Positions 9,462 to 21,543 are shown, numbered from the stretch's first letter. The stretch is 64,000 nt of DNA from JACMLX01 sp040384325 (GCA_040384325.1 JAZKJL010000005.1:992001-1056000), one strand, 5' to 3'. Made by a program: numbers and translations. The notes: generated by a model not told the origin, from the sequence alone.

Positions 9462-9701
9462 ATGGATACGAAGACGATTGCGATTTCCGGCATGAGCTGC
9501 GGCCACTGCGTGACTGCCGTGACCAAGGCGTTGAATGGGGTATCGGGCGTGGTGGTGCAGGACGTCCGGATCGGCTCGGCGACGGTGGGCGTCGAGTCGG
9601 AGGGTGCGCTGGCGGCCGCGGAGTCGGCGATCAGTGACGCGGGATACGACGTGGTGAAGGGCCGGACGCTGAACGTCGCGTCGCCGGCCCCCGAGGCGTA
9701 G
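9462..9701 (+). CDS. copZ: Copper chaperone, heavy-metal-associated domain
   Basis: A 79-residue single HMA domain with the metal-binding motif GMSCGHC (Cys13 and Cys16). It should carry Cu(I) in the cytoplasm and hand it to the CopA ATPase encoded four bases downstream, and may also load CsoR. First gene behind the G/C-tract operator, so it should be induced by copper. Confidence 0.9.
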   Translation: MDTKTIAISGMSCGHCVTAVTKALNGVSGVVVQDVRIGSATVGVESEGALAAAESAISDAGYDVVKGRTLNVASPAPEA

Positions 9702-9705
9702 TCCG

Positions 9706-12138
<2,433 letters not shown>

Positions 12139-12164
12139 TGGGTCACAGCGAACGGAGAGAGGCG

Positions 12165-12524
12165 ATGACGGAGCGGGACATGGAGCCGGTGTCGGTGGCG
12201 ACCGAGCCGGGCGCGGATGCCGCGTGCTGCGGCACGCGGATGGCGGTGGCGGTTGACGCGGAAGGAAAGGAGAAGAATCTCAAGCGGCTGCGGCGCATCG
12301 AGGGACAGGTGCGCGGCATCCACAAGATGGTGGAGGAGGAGCGCTACTGCGCCGACGTGCTGACGCAGATCTCGTCGGTGCACGAGGCGTTGCGGGCGGT
12401 GGCGCGCGAGTTGATGCGCAACCACCTCAAGCACTGCGCGTCGGCGGCGATCAAGTCGGATGGCGCCTCGGCCGAGGCGATGTACGACGAACTGGTGGAC
12501 CTGATGTACAAACACACACGATGA
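12165..12524 (+). CDS. csoR: CsoR-family copper-sensing repressor
   Basis: A 119-residue four-helix DNA-binding repressor. Counting from ATG 12165, Cys62, His87 and Cys91 reproduce the Cys-x24-His-x3-Cys copper site of CsoR (25 and 4 residues apart), and the LKRLRRIEGQVRGI helix is the family signature. It should bind the G/C-tract palindrome upstream of copZ and release it on Cu(I) binding. I prefer this start because GGAG at 12154 is well spaced; the ATG at 12138 or GTG at 12135 would add nine or ten residues. The N-terminal extension has an extra AACCG cysteine pair. Confidence 0.9.
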   Translation: MTERDMEPVSVATEPGADAACCGTRMAVAVDAEGKEKNLKRLRRIEGQVRGIHKMVEEERYCADVLTQISSVHEALRAVARELMRNHLKHCASAAIKSDGASAEAMYDELVDLMYKHTR

Positions 12525-13342
12525 GTGCGATGAGACACACGTTGCAGGTTTCCACGATGCTGCTGCTCTCCGCGGCGCCATTGCTGGCACAGACGGACTA
12601 CTACAACACCGACGCCGGTCGGCCGATGCTGATCGAGGATGCGTATGCGCTGGAGCGCCGCGGCTTCGAGCTGCAGGTGGCGCCGATGCGCCTCACCCGC
12701 TCGCAGGGTGGCGTGTACACCTGGGGCGTGGAGCCGGAGATCGCCTTCGGCATCGCCAACCGCACGCAGCTCGAGGTCGGGCTGCCGATCGCCTACATCG
12801 ACCAGCGCAACGGCGGCGGCACCGGGATCACCGGCGTCGAGATGTCGCTGCTGCACAACCTGAACGTCGAGACCAGCATCCCGGCCTTCGCCATCGCCGC
12901 CGACGTGCTGCTGCCGGTGGGTCGCTTCGCACCGTCGAGCGCCTACGCCGGAGTGAAGGGCATCATGACCCGCACCTTTCCCGCGCTGCGTGTGCACCTG
13001 AACGCGCAGTACACGTTCGGCCGCACGCTCGCCTCGTCCGCGGTGGCGCCGGTGGGCGGGCCGTCGCAGAACGTCGAAGTGTCGCGCTGGATCGCCGGCG
13101 CCGCGATCGACCGCACGCTGCCCCTCAAGTCGCTGCTGCTGTCGGCGGAGTTCTACGCACGGCAGTCGCTGCGCACCGACGAGGCGATCGAGTACAACAC
13201 CGGTGTCGGTGTGCGCTACCAGCTCGCGCCGCGCTGGGTGATGGATGGTGGCATCGGCCGCGCACTGACGCGCTCCGATCATGCCTGGTTCCTGACCGGC
13301 GGTGGTGCCTACGCCTTCGGCCTGCCGTGGAGGAAGCGCTGA
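12521..13342 (+). CDS. Outer-membrane barrel-like protein of the copper operon
   Basis: A 273-residue exported protein with a signal peptide ending LLAQ-TDYY. The rest alternates polar and hydrophobic residues in short strands (for example TQLEVGLPIAYIDQ, RVHLNAQYTFGRTL, VGVRYQLAPRWVMDGGIGRAL), typical of a transporter-like outer-membrane beta-barrel. Its ATG overlaps the csoR stop (ATGA), so it is translated with the copper genes and may help move metal across the outer membrane. The exact role is unknown. Confidence 0.7.
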   Translation: MSAMRHTLQVSTMLLLSAAPLLAQTDYYNTDAGRPMLIEDAYALERRGFELQVAPMRLTRSQGGVYTWGVEPEIAFGIANRTQLEVGLPIAYIDQRNGGGTGITGVEMSLLHNLNVETSIPAFAIAADVLLPVGRFAPSSAYAGVKGIMTRTFPALRVHLNAQYTFGRTLASSAVAPVGGPSQNVEVSRWIAGAAIDRTLPLKSLLLSAEFYARQSLRTDEAIEYNTGVGVRYQLAPRWVMDGGIGRALTRSDHAWFLTGGGAYAFGLPWRKR

Positions 13343-14883
13343 TGTTCGAACGCCTTGCCTGTCGCCGGTCGCTGCGACCGACGCTCGCCCTCGCCGTGGT
13401 GGCGACCCTCACCGCACTGCCCGCACAGGCGCAGTGGGCGACGACCTACGAAACGTTCTACCTGCAAGCGCCGCACAACTGGACGTTCCGCACCAACTAT
13501 CAGGCCGCCGACCGGCTCTTCAACGCCTTCGACTACGGCCACGCGATCCTGTACGAGACGCTGTTCACCAAGCCCGACGCCCCGGCGTCGGAACTGGAAG
13601 TGAAGATCTACGATCGCCTCACCACCAAGATCCTCGTCCAGCCGCCGCGGGTGCCGCTGGAGGAGGTGGCCATCGAGCCGATGTACGCGCGACTGTCGCC
13701 CGAGGCGAAGGCGATGTTCGACTGGTCGCACATCCTGCACCGGCAGATCTACGACGTGCTGGCCGACGAGCGCATCGACGATGCCGCCAAGGACGGTGAG
13801 GTGCAGCGCCTGATCGCGTATTACAAGACGCGCCCCGACCTGGCCTTCAGCAGCAAGCCGAAGAGCATGGAGCTGATGCAGGAGCAGCCGTATTCGCTCG
13901 CCTTCCGCCAGAAGTTCCCGAAGTTCAATGGCCTGATCTGGGGCTACCACTGGTTCCAGGTGGGACTCTACGAACCGCTGCTGGTGGGGAAGACCGTCGC
14001 CGCGCGGCAGGCCGGTGTGCGCTCCACCGTCGCGCGCTTCTGGCAGATGCTGCGGGAGCCCGAGACGTCGCTGCCCTACCAGATGCCGATGACCGCGGCC
14101 GTCGCACCGGAGTTCGCGAAGCGTTTCCCGGAAGCGGCGATCATCTTCGACAACCTGCACTCGATGCACGACGTGGTGAGCGACATCCTCGCCAATCCGG
14201 CCGTGCCACGGAACCGGAAGCGTGCCGAGATCGTGCGCGCCGGCCGGCTCTTCCGCGACGACACGTCGTACGTGATGCCGGTGGCGGGATGGCTGGAGAT
14301 GTCGCGCGCGATGGGCGTCGAGAACATGGGCGGTCCCGCGGTCAACTTCGCACTCGAACTGCCGACGCCGACCGTCACCCGCGGCGCGGTGATGCAGCAT
14401 GACCGGCAGACGGGTCGGATGACGGGCATGAAGGTCGGCCAGATGACTGGCGGTTCGCACGAAGGCATGGATCACGGGACGCCGGCGCGCGCCGATTCCT
14501 CGGCCAAGCCGGTACCGAAACCGGCCGACGAACATGCAGGGCACGACATGTCGCCGGCCAAGCCCGCCGCGGCTGCCAAGCCCGCCGCACCGGCGGCGGC
14601 AGGTCACGAAGGACATACCATGCCGGCTCGCGCCGATTCAGCGGTCAAGCCGGCGTCGGGCGGGATGGACGCGATGCACGCGCAGCACCATCCCGAGGCA
14701 GCCGCCGCGGCGCGACGCACACTCACACTCCAGCGCGCGCTGCTGCGCGATCCGGTGATCCGGCGGCGGATCGTGGCCGATTCGACCATGCGCCGATTGA
14801 TGCTCGAGTCGACCGAGGGCCTGGACGTAACGGAGCGCGCAGCCTTGCAACGCCTGCTCGCACCACCACGACCACGGCGCTGA
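13342..14883 (+). CDS. Secreted protein with His/Met-rich tail, copper operon
   Basis: A 513-residue exported protein; the signal peptide ends near LPAQAQ. Residues about 25-340 form a globular domain I do not recognise, rich in aromatic and acidic residues. The tail (about 345-470) is a low-complexity linker studded with candidate metal ligands: HEGMDHG, HAGHDM, GHEGHTM and MDAMHAQHH. Such Met/His clusters bind Cu(I)/Cu(II) in periplasmic copper proteins. Its ATG shares a base with the upstream stop (TGATG), so it is the last gene of the copper operon. Function inferred: periplasmic copper binding. Confidence 0.7.
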   Translation: MFERLACRRSLRPTLALAVVATLTALPAQAQWATTYETFYLQAPHNWTFRTNYQAADRLFNAFDYGHAILYETLFTKPDAPASELEVKIYDRLTTKILVQPPRVPLEEVAIEPMYARLSPEAKAMFDWSHILHRQIYDVLADERIDDAAKDGEVQRLIAYYKTRPDLAFSSKPKSMELMQEQPYSLAFRQKFPKFNGLIWGYHWFQVGLYEPLLVGKTVAARQAGVRSTVARFWQMLREPETSLPYQMPMTAAVAPEFAKRFPEAAIIFDNLHSMHDVVSDILANPAVPRNRKRAEIVRAGRLFRDDTSYVMPVAGWLEMSRAMGVENMGGPAVNFALELPTPTVTRGAVMQHDRQTGRMTGMKVGQMTGGSHEGMDHGTPARADSSAKPVPKPADEHAGHDMSPAKPAAAAKPAAPAAAGHEGHTMPARADSAVKPASGGMDAMHAQHHPEAAAAARRTLTLQRALLRDPVIRRRIVADSTMRRLMLESTEGLDVTERAALQRLLAPPRPRR

Positions 14884-14900
14884 CTTGTCGCGGGGTTCGG

Positions 14901-14922
14901 TGCCGTTTCGGGAACAACGGCA
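14901..14922 (+). terminator. Hairpin after the copper operon
   Basis: TGCCGTT (14901-14907) pairs with AACGGCA (14916-14922) around an 8-base loop, 18 bases after the last stop of the copper operon. No T-run follows, so it is only a candidate terminator. Confidence 0.3.
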
Positions 14923-14991
14923 GGGGGCGGCGAAAGTGCGCCGAGAGTGTATCATCTACACTGCCGCTCCACCCCCGACAGGGTTTGTACC

Positions 14992-15900
14992 ATGAATGCT
15001 GAGACTGCCACCGAAACCGCCACCGCCCGCAAGCCGCAGGATGCGGAGATCGACATCTTCGGGCTCACGCACACCGGTCACGTGCGCGCTGAGAACCAGG
15101 ATCACTTCCTGATCTCGTCCTTGCGACGCGAAGTGTTCGTGCATCAGTCCAGCCTTCCGTCCACCGACGTGCGATCGAGCAACGAACGGATGGCATTGCT
15201 GGCGGTGGTGGCCGACGGCGTGGGCAGCAGCGTGATGGGCGGTGAAGCGAGCCGGCAAGCGGTGGAGGGCATCCTGCACTACGTGTCGGCCTGCTCCAAG
15301 TGCTTCTACCGACTGGACCCGGGCGACCTCGCCGACCTGCAGAACGCGCTCAACGATGCCGTGATGCGCGTGCACGGCGAGATCGCGAAGGAACGCGCCG
15401 AGGGCCCTCCCGATGCCCGCGGCATGGCCACCACCATGACACTCTGGCTCGGCGTCTGGCCGCACGCCTACCTGCTGCAGGTGGGTGACAGCCGCTGCTA
15501 CATCATGCGCGAAGGGAAGCTGACGCAGATCTCGCGCGACCAGACCGTGGTGCAGGATCTCGTCGATGCCGGCGTGCTGACGCAGACGCAGGCGCAGCGA
15601 TCACCGCTCTCGAACGTGTTGTCGAGCGCGATCGGCGGGCAGGAAGCGATGCCGGTGATCACCTGCTTCGACCAGACCTGGGACCAGATCGGCCTGTTGT
15701 GCAGCGACGGCCTCACCAAACACGTCACCGACGAGCGCATCGCCGACGTGCTGCGCAACATGACGTCGGCGCGTCAGGCCTGCGAGACGCTGCTGCAGGA
15801 CGCGCTGGATGCCGGGGGTAGCGACAACATCACGATCGTGATCGGGCGGCCCACGCCACAGAAGGTGAGCCACCCGTTGCTGCACGCCACCATCAGGTGA
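14992..15900 (+). CDS. PP2C-family serine/threonine phosphatase
   Basis: A 302-residue soluble PPM/PP2C phosphatase that should remove phosphate from Ser/Thr using two metal ions. The motifs are in order: RAENQDHF near residue 30, ADGVGSSVMGGEAS, GMATTMTLWL, VGDSRCYIMREGKLTQISRDQT, LLCSDGLTKHV and GGSDNITIVI at the C-terminus. No kinase lies next to it, so its partner is elsewhere. It converges on phosphoglucomutase with six bases between stops. The ATG chosen opens with a Thr/Ala-rich leader. Confidence 0.9.
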   Translation: MNAETATETATARKPQDAEIDIFGLTHTGHVRAENQDHFLISSLRREVFVHQSSLPSTDVRSSNERMALLAVVADGVGSSVMGGEASRQAVEGILHYVSACSKCFYRLDPGDLADLQNALNDAVMRVHGEIAKERAEGPPDARGMATTMTLWLGVWPHAYLLQVGDSRCYIMREGKLTQISRDQTVVQDLVDAGVLTQTQAQRSPLSNVLSSAIGGQEAMPVITCFDQTWDQIGLLCSDGLTKHVTDERIADVLRNMTSARQACETLLQDALDAGGSDNITIVIGRPTPQKVSHPLLHATIR

Positions 15901-15906
15901 TGCCGG

Positions 15907-17538
15907 TCAGGTGATCACCGTCGGCGCCGTGCGACCGGTGCGCGACGGGATCTGCGCCACGTCGAGCGCCGCCTGCACCAGCTCCTGCAGCGCGTCCTGC
16001 GGATCGCGATCGAGTCCGTCGGGTCCGGCCACGTAGCTCTCGATGTAGACACGCAGCGTAGCACCCGCCGTGCCGGTGCCCGAGAGCCGGTAGATGATGC
16101 GTGACCCGTCCTCGAAGAGGATGCGCAGTCCCTGGTGCGCGCTGGTGGAGCCATCCACCGGATCGAGATACGAGAAGTCGTCGGCGCCGGTGATCCTACG
16201 CCCGGCCAGTGTCTGCCCGGGCTGCGAGGCCTGCTGCTGGCGCAACTCCTCCATCACCCCCGCCGCCGCGTCACTCGGCACTTCCTCGTAGTCGTAGCGG
16301 GTGTAGTAGTTGCGGCCGTAACGCGCCCAGTGCTCGCGCACGATCTGCTCCACACTCTGCTTGCGGGCGGCGACGATGTTGAGCCAGAAGAGCACCGCCC
16401 ACAATCCGTCCTTCTCGCGCACGTGATTGGAGCCGGTGCCGAAACTCTCCTCGCCGCAGAGCGTGATGCGGCCGGCGTCGAGCAGGTTGCCGAAGAACTT
16501 CCAACCGGTCGGCGTCTCGAAGCAGGGAATGCCCATCGCGGCCGCGACACGATCGACGGCCGCGCTGGTGGGCATCGAGCGCGCGACGCCGCTGATGCCG
16601 GCCTTGTAGCCCGGTGCCAGCGTGGCGTTGGCGGCGATGATCGCCAGGCTGTCCGACGGCGTGACGAAGAAGCGCTGGCCGAGCACCATGTTGCGATCGC
16701 CGTCACCATCGGACGCGGCGCCGAAATCGGGCGCCTCATCGCCGAACAGCTCCTCCACCAGGTCGTGCGCGTAGGTGAGGTTGGGATCGGGATGGCCACC
16801 GCCGAAATCGGGCAGCGGCGTGCCGTTGATCACCGTGCCGGCCGGCGCACCGAGTCTGTTCTCGAGGATTTCGGTGGCGTAGGGGCCGGTGATGGCGTGC
16901 ATCGCGTCGAATCGCATGAAGAAGCCGGTCGCGAACAGCGCACGGATCGCGTCGAAGTCGAACAGCGACTCCATCAGCGTGGCGTACTCCGCGACCGGGT
17001 CCACCACGATCACCGTCACGTCGTCGATCACGTGCGTGCCGATGTCGTCCAGCGGCAGCAGGCCCAGGTCGCAGGTGCGATACGAGGTCAGCACGCCGGC
17101 GCGCTTGGCCACGTCGTTGGTGAACGATTCAGGCGCGGGGCCGCCGTTGCCGGCGTTGTACTTGATGCCGAAATCACCATCCGGTCCGCCCGGATTGTGG
17201 CTGGCCGAGAGGATGATGCCACCGGCGCCGTGCTGGCGGATGAGGTGTGATGCCGCCGGCGTGCTGAGCAGGCCGCCCTTTCCCACCATCACGCGACGAA
17301 TGCCGTTGGCCGCCGCCATGCGCACGATGGTCTCGATCGCCTCGCGATTCAGGAAGCGTCCGTCACCACCCACGATCAGCGTTGCATCGGCGGGCAGCGC
17401 AGCGACGTCGAGCAGCGCCTGCACGAAGTTCTCGAGATAGTGCGGCGTCTGGAACACCGTGGTGCGCTTGCGCAGGCCCGAGGTGCCGGGCTTCTGGTCG
17501 GTGAACGGTGTGGTCGGAACGTCGCGCACGAGAGGCAT
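15907..17538 (-). CDS. pgm: Alpha-D-glucose phosphate-specific phosphoglucomutase
   Basis: Interconverts glucose 1-phosphate and glucose 6-phosphate for glycogen, trehalose and cell-wall sugars. The 543-residue protein has the family opening (TDQKPGTSGLRKRT), the phosphoserine loop SASHNPGG, the metal loop DGDGDRN, the sugar loop CGEESFG and the C-terminal phosphate loop RLSGTGTAGATLR. I start at MPLVRD because family members begin there; an upstream ATG at 17592 would add 18 Arg-rich residues. Confidence 0.92.
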   Translation of the reverse strand: MPLVRDVPTTPFTDQKPGTSGLRKRTTVFQTPHYLENFVQALLDVAALPADATLIVGGDGRFLNREAIETIVRMAAANGIRRVMVGKGGLLSTPAASHLIRQHGAGGIILSASHNPGGPDGDFGIKYNAGNGGPAPESFTNDVAKRAGVLTSYRTCDLGLLPLDDIGTHVIDDVTVIVVDPVAEYATLMESLFDFDAIRALFATGFFMRFDAMHAITGPYATEILENRLGAPAGTVINGTPLPDFGGGHPDPNLTYAHDLVEELFGDEAPDFGAASDGDGDRNMVLGQRFFVTPSDSLAIIAANATLAPGYKAGISGVARSMPTSAAVDRVAAAMGIPCFETPTGWKFFGNLLDAGRITLCGEESFGTGSNHVREKDGLWAVLFWLNIVAARKQSVEQIVREHWARYGRNYYTRYDYEEVPSDAAAGVMEELRQQQASQPGQTLAGRRITGADDFSYLDPVDGSTSAHQGLRILFEDGSRIIYRLSGTGTAGATLRVYIESYVAGPDGLDRDPQDALQELVQAALDVAQIPSRTGRTAPTVIT

Positions 17539-17718
17539 GAGGGTCGGGCCGGTTGAGGTGCCGGGAGAGAGGCGGCGCCGCCTGCCGGGCACGCATGGCC
17601 GGCGGAACGGTGCGCTGGAATTGTAGCCCGTGGTGCAGGGGCGGTCACCGGTGGCATGTCACCTATTGCAACGATGGCGCGCGCGGTACACTTCGCGCCT
17701 GTCTCCAGCCCACTCACC

Positions 17719-18897
17719 ATGCGCGACGCCGTCGTCGTTTCCACCGCTCGCACCCCCCTCGCCAAGTCGTGGCGCGGTGCATTCAACATGACGCACGGCG
17801 CGACGCTCGGCGAGGCGGCCGTGACCGCGGCACTGCAGCGCGCCGGGGTGGACGGAGGCGAGGTGGAGGACGTGATCATGGGCTGCGCCTATCCCGAAGG
17901 CGCCACCGGACTGAACATCGCGCGACAGATCGCGATGCGGGCCGGACTGCCGGTGAGCGTGTCGGGCATGACGCTCAATCGCTTCTGCAGCTCGGGGCTG
18001 CAGAGCATCGCGCTGGCGGCGCAGCGGATCATGGCCGGCGAAGGTGAGATCTACGTGGCCGGCGGTGTGGAGTCGATCAGCTGCGTGCAGAACGACATCA
18101 ACAAGAAGATGATCCACGAAGCGTGGCTGCAGGAGCACAAGCCGACGCTGTACTGGCCCATGCTGCAGACCGCCGAGACCGTGGCCTCGCGCTACGGCAT
18201 CACACGCGACCGCATGGACGAATACGGTGCGCAGTCGCAGCAGAAGGCCGCCGCGGCGCGCGATGCAGGCCTGTTCGATGCCGAGCTGGTACCGGTGACG
18301 ACAACCATGGGTGTGCAGGACAAGGTGACGCAGGAGATCAGCACCCGCACCGTCACCGTGTCGGCGGACGAAGGCATCCGCGCCGACACCACGCTGGAAG
18401 GCATCGCGCAGATCAAGCCGGCGGTGGCGGGCGGCACGATCTCGGCCGGAAACGCGAGCCAGTTCTCCGATGGTGCCGGCGCCTGCGTGCTGATGGATCG
18501 CGCCACCGCCGAACGGCGCGGTGCGCCGGTGCTCGGTGTGTTCCGCGGGTTCGCGGTGTCGGGATGTGAGCCCGACGAGATGGGTATCGGTCCGGTGTTC
18601 GCGGTGCCGAAGCTGCTGCAGCGCGCGGGACTGGGTGTGGACGACATCGGCCTCTGGGAGCTGAACGAGGCGTTCGCGGTCCAGGTGCTCTACTGTCGCG
18701 AGCGGCTCGGCATCGATCCGTCGATCCTCAATGTCAACGGCGGTGCGATCGCGGTGGGCCATCCGTACGGCGTGAGCGGGCAGCGACTCACCGGTCACGC
18801 GCTGATCGAGGGCAAGCGGCGGGGCGCGAAACACGTGGTGGTGACGATGTGCGTGGGCGGCGGCATGGGTGCCGCGGGCCTGTTCGAGGTGGCGTGA
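17719..18897 (+). CDS. Acetyl-CoA C-acyltransferase (thiolase)
   Basis: A 392-residue thiolase, the last step of fatty-acid beta-oxidation (or acetoacetyl-CoA synthesis). It begins MRDAVVVSTARTPL, carries the acyl-cysteine in NRFCSSGLQSIA (about residue 92), the GNASQFSDGAGA loop, the histidine motif NGGAIAVGHPYGVSGQR, and the second catalytic cysteine in TMCVGGGMGAAG. The stop overlaps the ATG of an SDR gene, so the two are co-translated. The degradative type fits better than the PhbA type, but substrate length cannot be read. Confidence 0.92.
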   Translation: MRDAVVVSTARTPLAKSWRGAFNMTHGATLGEAAVTAALQRAGVDGGEVEDVIMGCAYPEGATGLNIARQIAMRAGLPVSVSGMTLNRFCSSGLQSIALAAQRIMAGEGEIYVAGGVESISCVQNDINKKMIHEAWLQEHKPTLYWPMLQTAETVASRYGITRDRMDEYGAQSQQKAAAARDAGLFDAELVPVTTTMGVQDKVTQEISTRTVTVSADEGIRADTTLEGIAQIKPAVAGGTISAGNASQFSDGAGACVLMDRATAERRGAPVLGVFRGFAVSGCEPDEMGIGPVFAVPKLLQRAGLGVDDIGLWELNEAFAVQVLYCRERLGIDPSILNVNGGAIAVGHPYGVSGQRLTGHALIEGKRRGAKHVVVTMCVGGGMGAAGLFEVA

Positions 18898-19748
18898 TGG
18901 AATACGCCGGGCGGGTGGCCGTGATCACCGGCGCCGGCAGCGGCTTCGGTCGCGAGTTCGCGCGTGTGGCCGCTGCACGCGGCATGAAGCTGGCGCTGGC
19001 TGACATCAACCAGCCCGCGCTGGACGAAACGGTGCGCGAACTGCGCGACGCAGGTGCCGAGGTGCTCGGCCTGCGCACCGACGTATCGAGCGCCGACGCG
19101 ATCCAGGCGCTGGCGGATGCGACCATGGCGGCGTACGGCGCGGTGCACCTGCTGTTCAACAACGCCGGCGTGGCGTCGGGCGGCTTCGTGTGGGAGAGCA
19201 CAGCGGCCGACTGGCAATGGGTGATGGGCGCCAACGTGTGGAGCGTGATCCACGGCGTGCGCATCTTCACCCCGCTGATGCTGGCGCATGGCGAGCCGGC
19301 GCACATCGTCAACACCGCGTCGGCGGCGGGACTGATCACCGCGCCGAACATGGGCATCTACAACCTCAGCAAGCACGCGGTGGTGGCGCTGTCGGAGACG
19401 CTGTACCACGACCTGCGGCTGGTGCGGGCGAAGGTCGGCGTGTCGGTGCTCTGCCCGGCATTCGTGCCCACCGGCATCGCCAACTCACATCGCAACCGGC
19501 CCGCCGAGCTGGCGAATGCGACGCCGCCCACGGCCTCCATGCTGCAGGCGCAACAGGCGAGCGTGAAGGCGGTGGAATCGGGACGCATCTCGGCGCCCGA
19601 GATCGCGCAGCTGACGTTCGCGGCCATCGACGCGGGGCAGTTCTACATCGTCCCGCACGAGAAGATCCTGGACCTCGTCGCACTCCGCATGCAGGACGTC
19701 ATCGCGCGTCGCAACCCGAGCGACATGTCGGCGCTGACGCCGTCGTAG
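18897..19748 (+). CDS. SDR-family oxidoreductase
   Basis: A 283-residue classical short-chain dehydrogenase. TGAGSGFGREFA binds the cofactor, NNAGVASGG is the structural motif, and the catalytic Tyr/Lys are in YNLSKHAVVALSE with Ser upstream in NTASAAG. The ATG overlaps the thiolase stop (TGATG), suggesting it reduces or oxidises an acyl-derived substrate in the same pathway. NAD or NADP preference is not clear. Confidence 0.88.
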   Translation: MEYAGRVAVITGAGSGFGREFARVAAARGMKLALADINQPALDETVRELRDAGAEVLGLRTDVSSADAIQALADATMAAYGAVHLLFNNAGVASGGFVWESTAADWQWVMGANVWSVIHGVRIFTPLMLAHGEPAHIVNTASAAGLITAPNMGIYNLSKHAVVALSETLYHDLRLVRAKVGVSVLCPAFVPTGIANSHRNRPAELANATPPTASMLQAQQASVKAVESGRISAPEIAQLTFAAIDAGQFYIVPHEKILDLVALRMQDVIARRNPSDMSALTPS

Positions 19749-19770
19749 TTCGCCCGCGGGCAGCGGCCGT

Positions 19771-20421
19771 TCAATCGGCAGGCTGAATTTCCGACCACGC
19801 CTGCGCCAGCGCGTCGGTCAGCACCGAGGCGGGCTGCGCACCGGAGATGCCGTACTTCCCGTCGATCGCGAAGAACGGTACGCCGCTGATACCGAACGAT
19901 GCGGCGCGCTGCTGATCGGCCCGCACGTCATCGGCGTGCTGGTCGCCAGCCAGCATCGCCGTCACCTGGGCGGCGTCGAGACCCACGTCGGTCGCCAGCC
20001 GCAGCAACGTGTCCTGCTCACCGATCGACTCGCCCTCGCTGAAGTAGGCCGCGAACAGGCGCTCCACCATCTGGTCGCGCAGGCCATGCGTCGCGGCGAA
20101 GTGGATCAGGCGATGCGCGTCGAAGGTGTTGCCGCTGATCGTGCGCTCGAAGCGGAACTCCAGCCCGTCGGCTGCGCCGGTGCGCGCCATGCTGTCCATC
20201 ATCGCCTGCGCCTTCTCAACCGTCATGCGGTACTTGGCGGCGAGCAGGTCCACCGTCGGCTGCGTGTGCTTGGCTGGCGCGCTGGCGTCGAGCTGGAAGC
20301 TGCGCCATGTGACCTCGAGCGCGTCACGCTCGGGGAATGCGGCCAGCGCCGCCTCGAAGCGACGCTTGCCGATGTAGCACCAGGGACAGGCAATGTCGGA
20401 CCAGATCTCGATCTTCATCAT
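19771..20421 (-). CDS. DsbA-family oxidoreductase, FrnE-like
   Basis: A 216-residue cytoplasmic thioredoxin-fold protein. SDIACPWCYIGKRRFE places the CPWC active site at about residues 12-15 and the cis-proline loop is GVPFFAIDGKYGISGAQ, both typical of the FrnE/2-hydroxychromene isomerase-like branch of DsbA proteins. No signal peptide. Such proteins act as thiol-disulfide oxidoreductases in oxidative or cadmium stress. Confidence 0.88.
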   Translation of the reverse strand: MMKIEIWSDIACPWCYIGKRRFEAALAAFPERDALEVTWRSFQLDASAPAKHTQPTVDLLAAKYRMTVEKAQAMMDSMARTGAADGLEFRFERTISGNTFDAHRLIHFAATHGLRDQMVERLFAAYFSEGESIGEQDTLLRLATDVGLDAAQVTAMLAGDQHADDVRADQQRAASFGISGVPFFAIDGKYGISGAQPASVLTDALAQAWSEIQPAD

Positions 20422-20496
20422 GTGACCGCTGAGGAATGCGGCGAACCGGCTAGTTTGCGGTCGCCACCCTCCTCGAATCTACCAGAGGCGCCAGCC

Positions 20497-21543
20497 ATGC
20501 CCGACCGCAGCACACCACGGCGCATTTCCAGCGTGCGCGATCCTGCCCTGCAGGCGCGCATCGTGCGGCGAGTGCCGATGCATTACAGCGAGGGCGCCGA
20601 CGAGGCGCTCGATCGTCCGGGGCACGTGCGTGCGGCGTCGTCGGTGGCGTGGGTCGGGGATCGGATCGCGCTGGTGCAGGACGACGCGAACTTCATCGCA
20701 CTCGTCGATCCGGTGAGCGGTCATGCGGATGCGATCACGCTGCCCGCCGGCAAGGACGACGCGCGCACCTTCGACGTGGTGCGTGGCAACAAGAAGCACA
20801 AGCTCGACCTCGAGGCGATGACGCGCGTGCCGATGGCGTCGGGGACGATGCTGGTCGCGTTCGGGTCGGGATCGAAGAAGCGACGCGAGAACGTGCTCAC
20901 GCTGCGCTTCGCCGGGCGCGAGACTCGCGCCGTGCACGACCACCTCGCCCTCGTGCCGCTGCCCGACCTCTACGCCGCGCTGCGGGCGGAACACCGGTTC
21001 GCTGGCAGCGAGATGAACATCGAGGGGGCGCTGTATCTCGACGGGAAGATCCGCCTCTTCGGTCGCGGCAACGGTGAGGCACGTGACGACCGGCATCCGC
21101 TGGACGCCACCTGCGACATCAACTGGCGGCAGCTGGCCGCGCACATCGCCAATCCGCATGCCGACACCGTCCCCGCGATCACGCGCATCACGCAGTACGC
21201 GCTGGGCGACGTGGATGGTGTGGCGTTCGGCTTCACCGATGCCATCCGCGCCGACCGTACCACCGTGCTCTACTCGGCGGCCGCCGAAGCGTCGAAGGAT
21301 GCGGAGAGTGACGGTGAGGTCGGTGGATCGGCGCTGGGCGTGATCCCGAACGATCGGCGCAACGGCCCGCGCTGGGCGCCGGTGCTGGACGAGACCGGCG
21401 TCCCGTTCACGGGCAAGATCGAGGGACTGGTGCTCGACCCAGCCGACGCGTCACGGGCGCTGGTGGTGGTGGACGTGGATGACCACACCTGTCCCTCGGA
21501 GCTGTGCGAAGTGGTCCTCAGCGGACCATGGCTCGGGCGCTGA
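20497..21543 (+). CDS. DUF6929-like beta-propeller-type protein
   Basis: A 348-residue protein without signal peptide. The pattern of repeated short strands (AASSVAWVGDRIALVQDDANFIALVDP; FAGSEMNIEGALYLDGKIRLFGRGNG; KIEGLVLDPADASRALVVVDVDD) fits the DUF6929 family, which looks like a propeller with an E-G-A/E-G-L motif at blade ends. No enzyme activity is known. It diverges from frnE-like by about 75 bases. Confidence 0.65.
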   Translation: MPDRSTPRRISSVRDPALQARIVRRVPMHYSEGADEALDRPGHVRAASSVAWVGDRIALVQDDANFIALVDPVSGHADAITLPAGKDDARTFDVVRGNKKHKLDLEAMTRVPMASGTMLVAFGSGSKKRRENVLTLRFAGRETRAVHDHLALVPLPDLYAALRAEHRFAGSEMNIEGALYLDGKIRLFGRGNGEARDDRHPLDATCDINWRQLAAHIANPHADTVPAITRITQYALGDVDGVAFGFTDAIRADRTTVLYSAAAEASKDAESDGEVGGSALGVIPNDRRNGPRWAPVLDETGVPFTGKIEGLVLDPADASRALVVVDVDDHTCPSELCEVVLSGPWLGR

